DNA of 7,683 nucleotides from Susulua sp964536195 (GCA_964536195.1 CAZHVO010000048.1:1-7683), one strand, 5' to 3'. Numbered from the stretch's first letter, positions 1 through 5,663 are shown. The notes: a model not told the origin generated them from the sequence alone. A program made the numbers and translations.

Positions 1-51
1 ACACGAAATGTGTTTATTTTATTTATTATTCCGAAAAGTTTGGCATTACGC

Positions 52-1119
52 TTATGTTTTTGACAAAATTCTCTTATACACCGCAATGTAATTCTCGGCC
101 ATCTTTTCTCTGGAATAATTTTCCTCTATGTGCCTACGGCAATTCTGGGGTTTTATTTCATCTATCTTCTTTACCGCTTGAACCATTTCATCTTCAGTGT
201 CAACTACAAAGCCGGTTTCCCCATCTACTATTACCTCCGGGACTGCTCCTTTTCTTAGACCGATAACAGGCGTCCCGCAGGCCATAGATTCTATCATAAC
301 GAGCCCGAAAGGTTCTTCCCACTGACTCGTAAACAAGGTACACTTAGCACGCCTATAAAGGTCTGATATCATTTCCCTGGGTAAATCTTCATGAAGCTTA
401 AGAAGCAGGCTCTTCGGATACTGGTCTATCAGGGGTTTTATTTCTTTTGTGAAAAACTCCTTTTCAAAATCTTCGCTCATTTTAACAGCCATTACTAAGT
501 CGATATTTGCTTTACGCGCTACTCGTATGGCAAACTCAAGCCCTTTTTCCGAATTTACGCGGCCGACAAAAAGAAAAAAATCTTCTTTGTCAGCGTTCCA
601 GCCGATGGATTTCACATCAATCGAATTATGAACCGTATCTATAAAATTAATGTCAGCGCTTAAAGTAACGTAATTTTTTCTCTGCTTATTTGATATCCCC
701 ACAAAATACTGATTGGGATATTTTGAGAATTCAACACATTTTTTTATTGTTGCTTCGTTTGCCGGCCCGTGAAGCGTGTGAACAATTGGGATATCAATAT
801 TTGCTGACAACTGCGATAACATGTGATTGTGTATTATATCCACTTTTTCATAAGCTGCCATTGCGTAGGCGTATTTACTTGCTAACTCTCCGACAAATAC
901 CTTTTCCCGGAGAGAAGACTCCAATCCGAAATAAAACTCCTGTTGTTCTAAATAAGGGAAAAATTTGCATGAAGTGTTTGAATCCTTTGACGCAAAAAGA
1001 AGCACCTCATGGCCCAGGGCTTTTAAGCCTTCGGCCAGGTTATAAACCACTATTTCTATGCCGCCATATTTTGGCGGAGGTATCGATATCCATGGCGGAG
1101 CTATAATTGCTATTTTCAT
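52..1119 (-). CDS. GT4-family (GT-B fold) glycosyltransferase
   Basis: Predicted cytoplasmic, retaining glycosyltransferase of 355 residues, the normal length for family GT4; it would move a sugar from a nucleotide-sugar donor to an unknown acceptor (glycolipid, exopolysaccharide or small molecule). The N-terminal domain opens with a beta strand and the KYGGIE segment (17-22) followed by GHEV (36-39), typical of the family. HNHM (97-100) and HTLHG (114-118) are acceptor-domain motifs. The donor domain begins near HNSID (164-168) and FVGRVNSEKGL (184-194). The E-x7-E signature is E269 to E277 in EEPFGLVMIE, followed by GTPVIG (282-287) and VPEVIVDGETGFVV (293-306). No signal peptide or membrane segment is visible. 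The start is supported by GAGGAGA a few bases before the ATG. It stands apart from the rtcB/serS cluster. The family is secure; donor and acceptor cannot be read from sequence. Confidence 0.93.
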   Translation of the reverse strand: MKIAIIAPPWISIPPPKYGGIEIVVYNLAEGLKALGHEVLLFASKDSNTSCKFFPYLEQQEFYFGLESSLREKVFVGELASKYAYAMAAYEKVDIIHNHMLSQLSANIDIPIVHTLHGPANEATIKKCVEFSKYPNQYFVGISNKQRKNYVTLSADINFIDTVHNSIDVKSIGWNADKEDFFLFVGRVNSEKGLEFAIRVARKANIDLVMAVKMSEDFEKEFFTKEIKPLIDQYPKSLLLKLHEDLPREMISDLYRRAKCTLFTSQWEEPFGLVMIESMACGTPVIGLRKGAVPEVIVDGETGFVVDTEDEMVQAVKKIDEIKPQNCRRHIEENYSREKMAENYIAVYKRILSKT

Positions 1120-1155
1120 TTAAATCTCCTCTTTTCCCTTAAAGAATTAACTGCT

Positions 1156-1183
1156 AATATATACTTTCTTCAGAAAATGTAAA
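1156..1183 (-). promoter_or_regulatory. Candidate sigma-70 promoter for the glycosyltransferase
   Basis: On the minus strand TTTACA (1183-1178) and TATATT (1161-1156) are separated by 16 bp, giving an expected start near 1149 and a leader of about 30 nt before the ATG at 1119. The region is AT-rich, so a chance match is possible. Confidence 0.4.
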
Positions 1184-1284
1184 ATATGCATGTAAGTAGG
1201 TAGTGTTGGGGCCAGCCGAAGGTCCGCAGACATATCTTCGTTGTTTCACCATTATAGCCTGTTTAGAAATGTTAAAAATAAAAA

Positions 1285-1301
1285 CGGAGGGGAGAGGATT
1301 C
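1285..1301 (-). repeat. Displaced tRNA-Ser 3' end (candidate distal attachment site)
   Basis: These 17 bases are identical to 2313-2329, the end of the tRNA-Ser gene: the acceptor 3' strand CCCCTCC, the discriminator G and the start of the T arm. Likeness continues into the flank beyond the tRNA: 1267-1301 against 2295-2329 matches at 31 of 35 positions. The rest of the tRNA is absent here, so this is a fragment. A repeated tRNA 3' end about 1 kb downstream of the intact gene is the usual mark left by tyrosine-recombinase integration. Tandem duplication with decay is the alternative. Confidence 0.75.
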
Positions 1302-1338
1302 CTTTAGATGTATATTCAATACTTCTTATTTATCAGTG

Positions 1339-1366
1339 ATTATATCGTAAATGCTTTTATTTTCAA
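1339..1366 (-). promoter_or_regulatory. Candidate promoter facing out of the element toward the glycosyltransferase
   Basis: On the minus strand TTGAAA (1366-1361, five of six consensus bases) and a perfect TATAAT (1344-1339) are 16 bp apart. The expected start is near 1332, about 30 bp inside the element's left boundary. The transcript would run through the displaced tRNA end toward the gene at 1119, with a leader of roughly 210 nt. T-rich runs follow the tRNA fragment (about 1271-1284), but no strong hairpin is seen before them. Confidence 0.4.
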
Positions 1367-1383
1367 TCAATAAAGGATTCTAC

Positions 1384-1418
1384 CTATTATCCTCTGTTAT
1401 CTTCTATTATCCTCTGTT
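1384..1418. repeat. Two identical 15-bp direct repeats, 20-bp period
   Basis: CTATTATCCTCTGTT occurs at 1384-1398 and again at 1404-1418 with no mismatch. The 20-bp period is about two helical turns, so bound proteins would sit on the same face of the DNA. Being about 80 bp inside the putative element's end, they could be recombinase or accessory-factor binding sites. No function is shown by sequence alone. Confidence 0.7.
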
Positions 1419-1429
1419 TTCGCTTTAGA

Positions 1430-1447
1430 TGGGCACAGTTTGGGCAC
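1430..1447. repeat. Left TGGGCAC pair (possible recombinase arm sites)
   Basis: TGGGCAC occurs at 1430-1436 and 1441-1447 in the same orientation, 11 bp start to start. A pair with the same spacing and orientation lies at 2222-2239. Short direct repeats inside both ends of an integrated element are what tyrosine integrases use as arm-type sites, so that role is inferred. Confidence 0.5.
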
Positions 1448-1476
1448 AAAGTAACCATTCTTTTGATATACGCCCA

Positions 1477-1647
1477 TTATTTTTTCTTGTTTCGTTTCCC
1501 TTTGCTTTTGTTCACTTCTGGATTAGCCTCATTTCCAATAAACTTAACCTTGCTTGACAATATGCATCCATCAGAACAAGGTTTGCACTTCTTTTTTCGT
1601 AATCCACAAAAACTATCTCTTGTTTGATGAGGACAAGTCCAACTCAC
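1477..1647 (-). CDS. Small Cys-rich, basic-tailed protein (56 aa, GTG start)
   Basis: A 56-residue reading frame starting VSWTCPHQ and ending in a strongly basic tail (KSKGKRNKKK). Cysteines lie at 5, 14, 21, 24 and 28; with His7 they could bind a metal ion or form a small zinc-ribbon-like fold, which is inference. The GTG start is supported by AAAGGAG, which overlaps the TAA stop of the TPR gene, and by a gap of only 16 bp, so the two genes are very likely cotranscribed and translationally coupled. The first residues (SWTCPHQ, then a CKP...GC pattern) look like a recurring small Cys-rich hypothetical family, but I cannot name it. No signal peptide is visible, so it is presumably cytoplasmic and might touch nucleic acid through its tail. 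It was found by translating the gap downstream of the TPR gene. Confidence 0.62.
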   Translation of the reverse strand: MSWTCPHQTRDSFCGLRKKKCKPCSDGCILSSKVKFIGNEANPEVNKSKGKRNKKK

Positions 1648-1663
1648 AATTTAGACTGCTCCT

Positions 1664-2143
1664 TTACTCTAGCTCCCCCAAGGCTTTCTCACACTCTTTC
1701 TTCGTCTTTTCATATACTGTCAAAGTAACTTTTTTGAAAACTTCTCTTTCTTTTCCTTTAAATGTGTTCAGTTTAGCTTCAGCTCTTCTTATTTCCCCAT
1801 CTATCAATGGAAGTGCTTTTTTAAAATTTTTCTTGGCCTCATCCTTCATGCCCAAATTTTTATAAACCTGCCCCAGCCTAACATACCCCATAAAATAATT
1901 TTTATCTATCTCCACGGCTTTCTTGAAGGATTCAATGGCTTTATCTGAGTCTTTCTCTTGTAACAAATAGCTAACTCCTAGGTATTCCCAAGCAACGGGA
2001 GTTTTTGGGTCTTCCTCTTGAAGTCTTTTAAAGCTATCGCCAAACGAGACAATGTCTTCGTTCACTTCAGCTTTAATTACTCCTTGAAAGGGGTAAAAAA
2101 GCAAAATGGTGGTTAAAACAATTATCCAAACATTCTTCTCCAT
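1664..2143 (-). CDS. Exported TPR-repeat protein
   Basis: A 159-residue protein with an N-terminal signal peptide: hydrophobic stretch at about 5-18 and a likely cleavage after GVIKA (21-25). Two tetratricopeptide repeats follow at about 48-81 (AWEYLGVSYLLQEKDSDKAI then ESFKKAVEID) and 82-115 (GYVRLGQVYKNLGMKDEAKK then NFKKALPL). The tail (116-159) is a charged helix, possibly coiled coil. TPRs mediate protein contacts, so this is probably a periplasmic adaptor; the partner is unknown. The start is well supported by AAGGAGG just upstream. It heads a two-gene operon with the Cys-rich protein and lies wholly between the two tRNA-Ser 3'-end copies. A signal-anchored rather than cleaved protein is possible. 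Confidence 0.85.
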   Translation of the reverse strand: MEKNVWIIVLTTILLFYPFQGVIKAEVNEDIVSFGDSFKRLQEEDPKTPVAWEYLGVSYLLQEKDSDKAIESFKKAVEIDKNYFMGYVRLGQVYKNLGMKDEAKKNFKKALPLIDGEIRRAEAKLNTFKGKEREVFKKVTLTVYEKTKKECEKALGELE

Positions 2144-2194
2144 CTTCCCTCCTTATTTCTTCCCCTTCCTGTATTGTTTCCAACGCTAACAAAT

Positions 2195-2203
2195 ATTATA
2201 TCA
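2195..2203 (-). promoter_or_regulatory. Extended -10 promoter for the TPR operon
   Basis: TGATATAAT on the minus strand (2203-2195) is a perfect TATAAT preceded by TGn, the extended -10 form. No good -35 hexamer lies 16-18 bp upstream, as often allowed with an extended -10. Transcription would start near 2188, 45 nt before the ATG at 2143. Confidence 0.5.
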
Positions 2204-2221
2204 CTTGATAGACTAATTTGG

Positions 2222-2239
2222 TAGGCACAAAATGGGCAC
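2222..2239. repeat. Right (T/A)GGCAC pair (possible recombinase arm sites)
   Basis: TAGGCAC (2222-2228) and TGGGCAC (2233-2239) repeat the 11-bp spacing and orientation seen at 1430-1447. They lie about 75 bp inside the tRNA-proximal end of the putative element and just upstream of the TPR promoter, so a regulatory operator is a second possibility. Confidence 0.5.
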
Positions 2240-2312
2240 TGAAGAAATTTAATTTTAAACTGGAGTTATAACTAATTGAATGAAAATAGGTTGGAAACGT
2301 TAAAAAAAGACA

Positions 2313-2401
2313 CGGAGGGGAGAGGATTCGAACCCCCGGTGGGTATAACCCCACAACGGTTTTCAAGACCGCCGCGATAAGCCAAGCTCTGCCACCCCTC
2401 C
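2313..2401 (-). tRNA. tRNA-Ser (anticodon UGA)
   Basis: An 89-nt type II tRNA. The acceptor stem pairs GGAGGGG (2401-2395) with CCCCTCC, with discriminator G at 2313. The anticodon arm GCGGT/ACCGT carries loop CTTGAAA, so the anticodon is TGA (2365-2363), reading UCA and by wobble other UCN serine codons. The long variable arm forms GTGGG/CCCAC with a six-base loop, diagnostic of tRNA-Ser here. The T loop is TTCGAAT, on a stem with two G-U pairs. CCA is not encoded and must be added by the nucleotidyltransferase. In my alignment the D stem has a weak third pair (A12 opposite C23). A seven-T run follows directly (2308-2302) and may end transcription. serS lies about 1.9 kb upstream on the same strand. 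The gene's 3' and 5' ends are both repeated nearby. Confidence 0.95.
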
Positions 2402-2402
2402 G

Positions 2403-2509
2403 TTAAGCTACAATTATCAATAAAATGACTATATAGATACTTCGCTGCTGCGCATCTCAGTACTAATTCGCCCATAGCCTCGGCCTTCGGCCTCGACTAA
2501 GTCTCATTG
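2403..2509. other. Short GC-patterned spacer between tRNA-Ser and its 5'-end copy
   Basis: These 107 bp separate two identical copies of the tRNA-Ser 5' end. They contain a small GC hairpin (GGCC, TTC loop, GGCC, at 2482-2492) set in a CCTCGGCCTTCGGCCTCG patch, unlike the AT-rich surroundings. A reading frame of 67 codons crosses this stretch but also crosses the tRNA gene and is not credible. The pattern resembles a small palindromic intergenic repeat unit; whether it occurs elsewhere in the genome cannot be seen. Confidence 0.4.
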
Positions 2510-2527
2510 AGCTCTGCCACCCCTCCG
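2510..2527 (-). repeat. Copy of the tRNA-Ser 5' end
   Basis: AGCTCTGCCACCCCTCCG at 2510-2527 is identical to 2385-2402 inside and just before the tRNA-Ser gene. It contains the whole 5' acceptor strand and the start of the D arm, offset by 125 bp. After it the tRNA resemblance stops, so it is a fragment, not a second gene. It lies 12 bp beyond the stop of the upstream gene. Confidence 0.8.
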
Positions 2528-2539
2528 ATATTTATTTAC

Positions 2540-3550
2540 TTATTGAGCGGTTGCCTTACCCTTAAAGGTAATTTTACCGCATCTACCGTTAACGCTATTA
2601 TCGCTTAAATTAATAACACCGGTTAAATCATGGATCTCTTTTTCCTTAAAGTAAGGCACTACCTCCCAGTTTTTCCTAAGAGTCTTTTTACTACCCATGC
2701 CCAAGGCAATAAGAGAGTGCTTAATGTATACGATATGGTCATACTCAACTGAATTGATGGTGAAAAAAACCTTATCTTCTGTTTTCTTAAACTCAGAAAG
2801 AGGATAATTATTTCCTATAGTCAAATACTCCATCTTCATTATATTATCAGAAGTTACTACGCGCTGTTTAAGGTTAATCAAGACATGGGCATCGTTCTGC
2901 GCACCATTTAAAGTAATACTTACCTGACCCTTCGCACCTGCCAGTTTTTCGTTAACTGGGTAAGCATTTATATAATATAACCCGCTGTCTCTCTCCTCAA
3001 CTTCTCCCTTAAGCGTATCAACAGCGGCTTTGCCGTATTTTTTTTCAAGTTTTTTCAACTCTTCTTCATTATCGTCTAGATGACTCATTGCGCTGCCCAA
3101 AACATTATTTCTCCCCTCTAACGCACCCTCGTGCATACCACCAATCTCATTACCTATTTCAGTTATTCTTTTATAGGCTTCAAACTCTTCTTCATTAAAA
3201 AAGTCAAATAATGGTTTGGTTTTATCGGTTTTATCCCACCCTCTAACTTTTCTCCCCATGCGTTGACCTGTAGAAGAAGCCCAAATATCTTCGGCTTCCC
3301 TTCGCAATTCTATTACAAAAGACCTATTGTTGAATGCCTCATTTTCACCACTGTATAACTCATCTATTTGCTTTTTGACCCTTTCTACCTCTTCCCTATA
3401 TCTTTTGATCTTGCCAAGAACTTCTCTTATTTCTTCCTTTTGAGAAGGTGTCAGCTCGGGGTCTCGGCCCCAAGCCAAAACAGAGGTCTCTATAAAGCAG
3501 CTGCTTAATATAAATGCAGAAAATACTATTGCAAAAACTACCTTTTTCAT
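2540..3550 (-). CDS. Exported, probably lipid-anchored coiled-coil protein of unknown function
   Basis: I do not recognise this 336-residue protein. It has a signal sequence (hydrophobic about 4-16) with a lipobox-like LSSC ending at Cys18, so lipidation there is likely. An ordinary signal-peptidase site after SVLA (23-26) is the alternative. A charged helical, probably coiled-coil region covers about 35-70, and a second about 160-188. The last 150 residues look strand-rich (for example GQVSITLNGAQ and HVLINLKQRVV) and may form a beta domain. The predicted place is the cell envelope. It is the last of three envelope genes after serS and starts 9 bp beyond the stop of the two-helix gene, with only a weak Shine-Dalgarno (AAGGG, rather distant), which suggests translational coupling. 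Confidence 0.8.
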   Translation of the reverse strand: MKKVVFAIVFSAFILSSCFIETSVLAWGRDPELTPSQKEEIREVLGKIKRYREEVERVKKQIDELYSGENEAFNNRSFVIELRREAEDIWASSTGQRMGRKVRGWDKTDKTKPLFDFFNEEEFEAYKRITEIGNEIGGMHEGALEGRNNVLGSAMSHLDDNEEELKKLEKKYGKAAVDTLKGEVEERDSGLYYINAYPVNEKLAGAKGQVSITLNGAQNDAHVLINLKQRVVTSDNIMKMEYLTIGNNYPLSEFKKTEDKVFFTINSVEYDHIVYIKHSLIALGMGSKKTLRKNWEVVPYFKEKEIHDLTGVINLSDNSVNGRCGKITFKGKATAQ

Positions 3551-3559
3551 GCTATTCTT

Positions 3560-3748
3560 TTACCCTTCTCGTACTATTAAAGTTTTAATTGCCCAGATAA
3601 GAGTTCGGATAAGTAAGTATGCCAAATACAGCAAGAGGATAGCCTCAAGTCCCTGATAAATTATCTGTGAGATTACTATCGCTATCAATATAAACCCTAA
3701 AAAAACAATATACTCTCTGGCTATAATCTTTTTTATCTTTAAGGTCAT
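3560..3748 (-). CDS. Small membrane protein, two transmembrane helices
   Basis: A 62-residue hydrophobic protein with helices at about 13-31 and 34-55, basic ends (MTLKIKKIIAR at the start, KTLIVREG at the end) and a very short turn: a helical hairpin with both ends probably cytoplasmic. GGAGG five bases before the ATG gives a strong start. It lies between two other envelope genes (14 bp after one, 9 bp before the next), so it is likely a real subunit or partner. No family recognised. Confidence 0.75.
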   Translation of the reverse strand: MTLKIKKIIAREYIVFLGFILIAIVISQIIYQGLEAILLLYLAYLLIRTLIWAIKTLIVREG

Positions 3749-3762
3749 GCTACCTCCACAAG

Positions 3763-4350
3763 CTATCTTGACACTTGAGAAAAAATGCCTTGAATCAAAC
3801 CAGCTCCGCCCTTTACTCCTTCAACAATAACTTTACCGATATGAACATTAAACCCAATTCTAAAATATACCCCTAAAACAATTAGGTTCAATATATAAAG
3901 TATGCTAAGAATAAATAAATAGTTAACAAAAGTGGTAAAGTTTCGTCCTCGAGTCTCTCGAGCAATAAGAGTCATATGGGTAGTAAAGGCAACTCCTCCC
4001 AGAAAAATAAAGATATCTTTATTATAAGTAGTATTCATAAATTTCGGTAAAAGGAGGTATCCTGCAGATAAAAGGATTAACAACGACGGGAACAAAAGCG
4101 AAACAAATGGGGAGCGAAAGAAAAACTTCTGGAGATGCCGGTAGTAATCATTTAAATCAGTACAAAACACACAGAAAGCAAACGAGAAAAGTATCGAAAT
4201 AACCAGGATGTTGAGGTTAAAGCTCTCCCTTGTTCTTAACTCCTGCCATAACTCCTTAGTTATCTCGACTAAAAAGGAAAAGAGTATAAGGAAGAGAACT
4301 AACTTAACAAGAGTGAAAACGTAATTATTTCGTAATCCGCTTTCGTCCAT
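3763..4350 (-). CDS. Five-helix integral membrane protein of unknown function
   Basis: A 195-residue protein with predicted helices at about 11-30, 46-63, 82-101, 112-130 and 143-163, and an amphipathic, glycine-rich C-terminal tail (172-195). No catalytic motif is recognised. The reading frame overlaps the 3' end of serS by 26 bp, in another frame; AAGGA lies about a dozen bases before this ATG, inside serS, and there is no other Met before residue 105, so the start is reasonable. The overlap argues for coupled translation with serS. Together with the next two genes it may form a small envelope complex; this rests on gene order only. Confidence 0.8.
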   Translation of the reverse strand: MDESGLRNNYVFTLVKLVLFLILFSFLVEITKELWQELRTRESFNLNILVISILFSFAFCVFCTDLNDYYRHLQKFFFRSPFVSLLFPSLLILLSAGYLLLPKFMNTTYNKDIFIFLGGVAFTTHMTLIARETRGRNFTTFVNYLFILSILYILNLIVLGVYFRIGFNVHIGKVIVEGVKGGAGLIQGIFSQVSR

Positions 4351-5617
4351 CGAGATATTTCCTTAAAACTTTGGGAATAGTTATTTTCCCGTCTTTTTCT
4401 TGATAATTTTCTAAAATTGCGACAACTAACCGGGGTAAAGCCACTCCTGAGCCATTAAGGGTATGAACGAATTTTAATTTTCCTTCACTCTTGTCCCGAT
4501 AGCGGATGTTTCCTCGCCGGGCTTGAAAATCTTCAAAATTCGAACAGCTAGAGACTTCAAGCCACTTATCTATTCCCGGTGCATAAATTTCAATATCATA
4601 ACATTTTGCAGCAGCAAAACTTATATCCCCAGTTGCCAATAATGAAATTCTATAAGGAATTTTCAATAATTCAATAATCCGACAAGCATCCTTAAGAAGT
4701 CCTTGGAGCTCCTTATCTGAATCCTCGCCCTTAACAAACTTAACTAATTCTACCTTATCAAACTCATGAACTCTAACTAAACCACGGGTATCCTTGCCAT
4801 AAGAACCAGCTTCCTTCCTGAAGCAAGGTGTATAAGAAGTATATTTAATCGGCAAGTCTTTCTGATCAATTATCTCATCGCGATGGATATTTGTAATTGG
4901 TACCTCAGCAGTGGGTATTAGGTAAAAATCTCCAGGGGAACCTTGAGGAGTATTTCGATCTAGGCCATACATATCCTCTTTTAAATTCGGAAGTTGCCCG
5001 GTAGCTCGCATTGAAATAGCATTAACTATTTTTGCAGGCGAAACCTCTTGATAACCATTTTCTCTACTTTGAACATCAAGCATAAAATTAATCAAGGCTC
5101 TCTCTAGCTTAGCACCCAAGCCTTTAAACAGAGTGAAGTTTGAACCAGTAATCTTTGCTGCCCGTTTAAAATCAATAATATCTAAATCCTCGGCTAAAGC
5201 GATATGATCTTGAGGCTTAAACTTAAACTTTCGAAGCTTACCCCATTCTTTGACAATCTTATTCCTAGAAGAACCTCCTATTGGAAGACAAGGGTGCGGT
5301 ATATTGGGAATTCTGTCTTGCAAATTTAGGAAATTCGCATTTACTTTATCGAATTCACTCGACAATTCAACCAGGTTCTTTTTAATCCCTTTAGCCTCCT
5401 CGATTTTAGGCTTGGGATCTTTTTTCTCTTTAAGCAGTGCTTTAACTTCACGGTCTATCTTGTTTTGTGCTGCCAGTAACCCCTCTATTACTACCATCAT
5501 CTTTCGACGCTCCTCATCAAGCGATAAAAATCCCTCCAAATCAAAGGAACAATTACGCTTTGCTAGGGCTTCCTTTACTAAATCTGGATTCTTTCGTATG
5601 AATTTAATATCAAGCAT
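4325..5617 (-). CDS. serS: Seryl-tRNA synthetase
   Basis: Class II synthetase that activates serine with ATP and charges tRNA-Ser; it can also charge tRNA-Sec where that exists. At 430 residues it has the normal bacterial length. The N-terminal coiled-coil arm that grips the long variable arm of tRNA-Ser covers about 30-105. The serine/ATP site shows TAEVP (236-240), motif 2 within FRKEAGSYGKDTRGL (266-280) continuing to VHEFDKVE (283-290), the SSCSNFEDFQARR signature (356-368), and motif 3 NGSGVALPRLVVAILENYQ (388-406). All expected catalytic residues appear present. It lies 38 bp after rtcB and overlaps the following membrane gene by 26 bp. Its substrate, tRNA-Ser(UGA), is encoded downstream on the same strand. 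The Shine-Dalgarno is poor (AAAGGG about 12 nt away); see the promoter entry. Confidence 0.98.
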   Translation of the reverse strand: MLDIKFIRKNPDLVKEALAKRNCSFDLEGFLSLDEERRKMMVVIEGLLAAQNKIDREVKALLKEKKDPKPKIEEAKGIKKNLVELSSEFDKVNANFLNLQDRIPNIPHPCLPIGGSSRNKIVKEWGKLRKFKFKPQDHIALAEDLDIIDFKRAAKITGSNFTLFKGLGAKLERALINFMLDVQSRENGYQEVSPAKIVNAISMRATGQLPNLKEDMYGLDRNTPQGSPGDFYLIPTAEVPITNIHRDEIIDQKDLPIKYTSYTPCFRKEAGSYGKDTRGLVRVHEFDKVELVKFVKGEDSDKELQGLLKDACRIIELLKIPYRISLLATGDISFAAAKCYDIEIYAPGIDKWLEVSSCSNFEDFQARRGNIRYRDKSEGKLKFVHTLNGSGVALPRLVVAILENYQEKDGKITIPKVLRKYLDGRKRITK

Positions 5618-5623
5618 ATTTTG

Positions 5624-5652
5624 ATTATACCCTTTTAACCTTTATCCTTCAA
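5624..5652 (-). promoter_or_regulatory. serS promoter, possibly giving a leaderless mRNA
   Basis: TTGAAG (5652-5647) and a perfect TATAAT (5629-5624) are 17 bp apart on the minus strand. Only six bases lie between TATAAT and the serS ATG at 5617, so transcription would begin at or within a base or two of the start codon. The -35 box lies just beyond the rtcB stop codon (5656-5658). serS can therefore be made apart from the archease-rtcB message. Confidence 0.5.
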
Positions 5653-5663
5653 CCTTTATCCTT
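5636..5663. repeat. 14-bp tandem repeat across the rtcB stop codon
   Basis: On the plus strand TAACCTTTATCCTT (5636-5649) is followed directly by CAACCTTTATCCTT (5650-5663), 13 of 14 bases alike. The array spans the last rtcB codons, its stop and the -35 region of serS. It may be slippage-derived; changes in copy number would alter the rtcB tail and the serS promoter together. Confidence 0.65.

Larger units (their letters stand above)
1120..1476. other. Non-coding stretch spanning the left edge of the putative tRNA-Ser element
   Basis: No credible gene is seen in these 357 bp on either strand. Reading leftward, the stretch holds the paired TGGGCAC repeat (1430-1447), the two 15-bp repeats (1384-1418), a promoter-like pair facing the glycosyltransferase (1339-1366), the tRNA-Ser 3'-end copy (1285-1301) and the glycosyltransferase promoter candidate (1156-1183). 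A GC-rich patch near 1205-1230 has no clear long stem and I cannot assign it. Confidence 0.6.
1285..2329. mobile_element. Putative integrase-less mini-element inserted at tRNA-Ser
   Basis: The region is bounded by 17-bp direct repeats of the tRNA-Ser 3' end, giving a unit of about 1,028 bp. Inside are a two-gene operon (TPR protein, then Cys-rich protein), a promoter for it, paired TGGGCAC repeats near each end with the same 11-bp spacing, and a 15-bp repeat at 20-bp period. No recombinase, replication or transfer gene is present. It could be a remnant of a larger element, a satellite mobilised by an integrase elsewhere, or a segmental duplication. The direct repeats are seen; the element interpretation is inferred. 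Confidence 0.5.

Noticed and set aside
1..51. ACAC...GTGT dyad after the glycosyltransferase as a terminator
   Set aside because: The stem is only four pairs and the window ends there, so no T-run can be judged.
690..1106. Plus-strand 138-codon frame, and shorter ones at 54-266 and 449-631
   Set aside because: All are antisense to the glycosyltransferase, which has clear family motifs and a ribosome binding site.
1546..1583. Inverted repeat AACCTTG...CAAGGTT
   Set aside because: The 24-base loop and its position inside the Cys-rich coding region make a terminator or operator unlikely.
1554..1865. Plus-strand 103-codon reading frame
   Set aside because: It is antisense to the well-supported TPR and Cys-rich genes; its Ser/Phe-rich content reflects the complement of Lys/Glu-rich helices.
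2272..2475. Minus-strand 67-codon reading frame
   Set aside because: It reads straight through the tRNA-Ser gene and its flanks, has no Shine-Dalgarno support, and its residues show no protein character.
5250..5624. Plus-strand 124-codon frame opposite serS
   Set aside because: It mirrors the coiled-coil arm of SerRS and has no support of its own; likewise 6494-6727 opposite rtcB.
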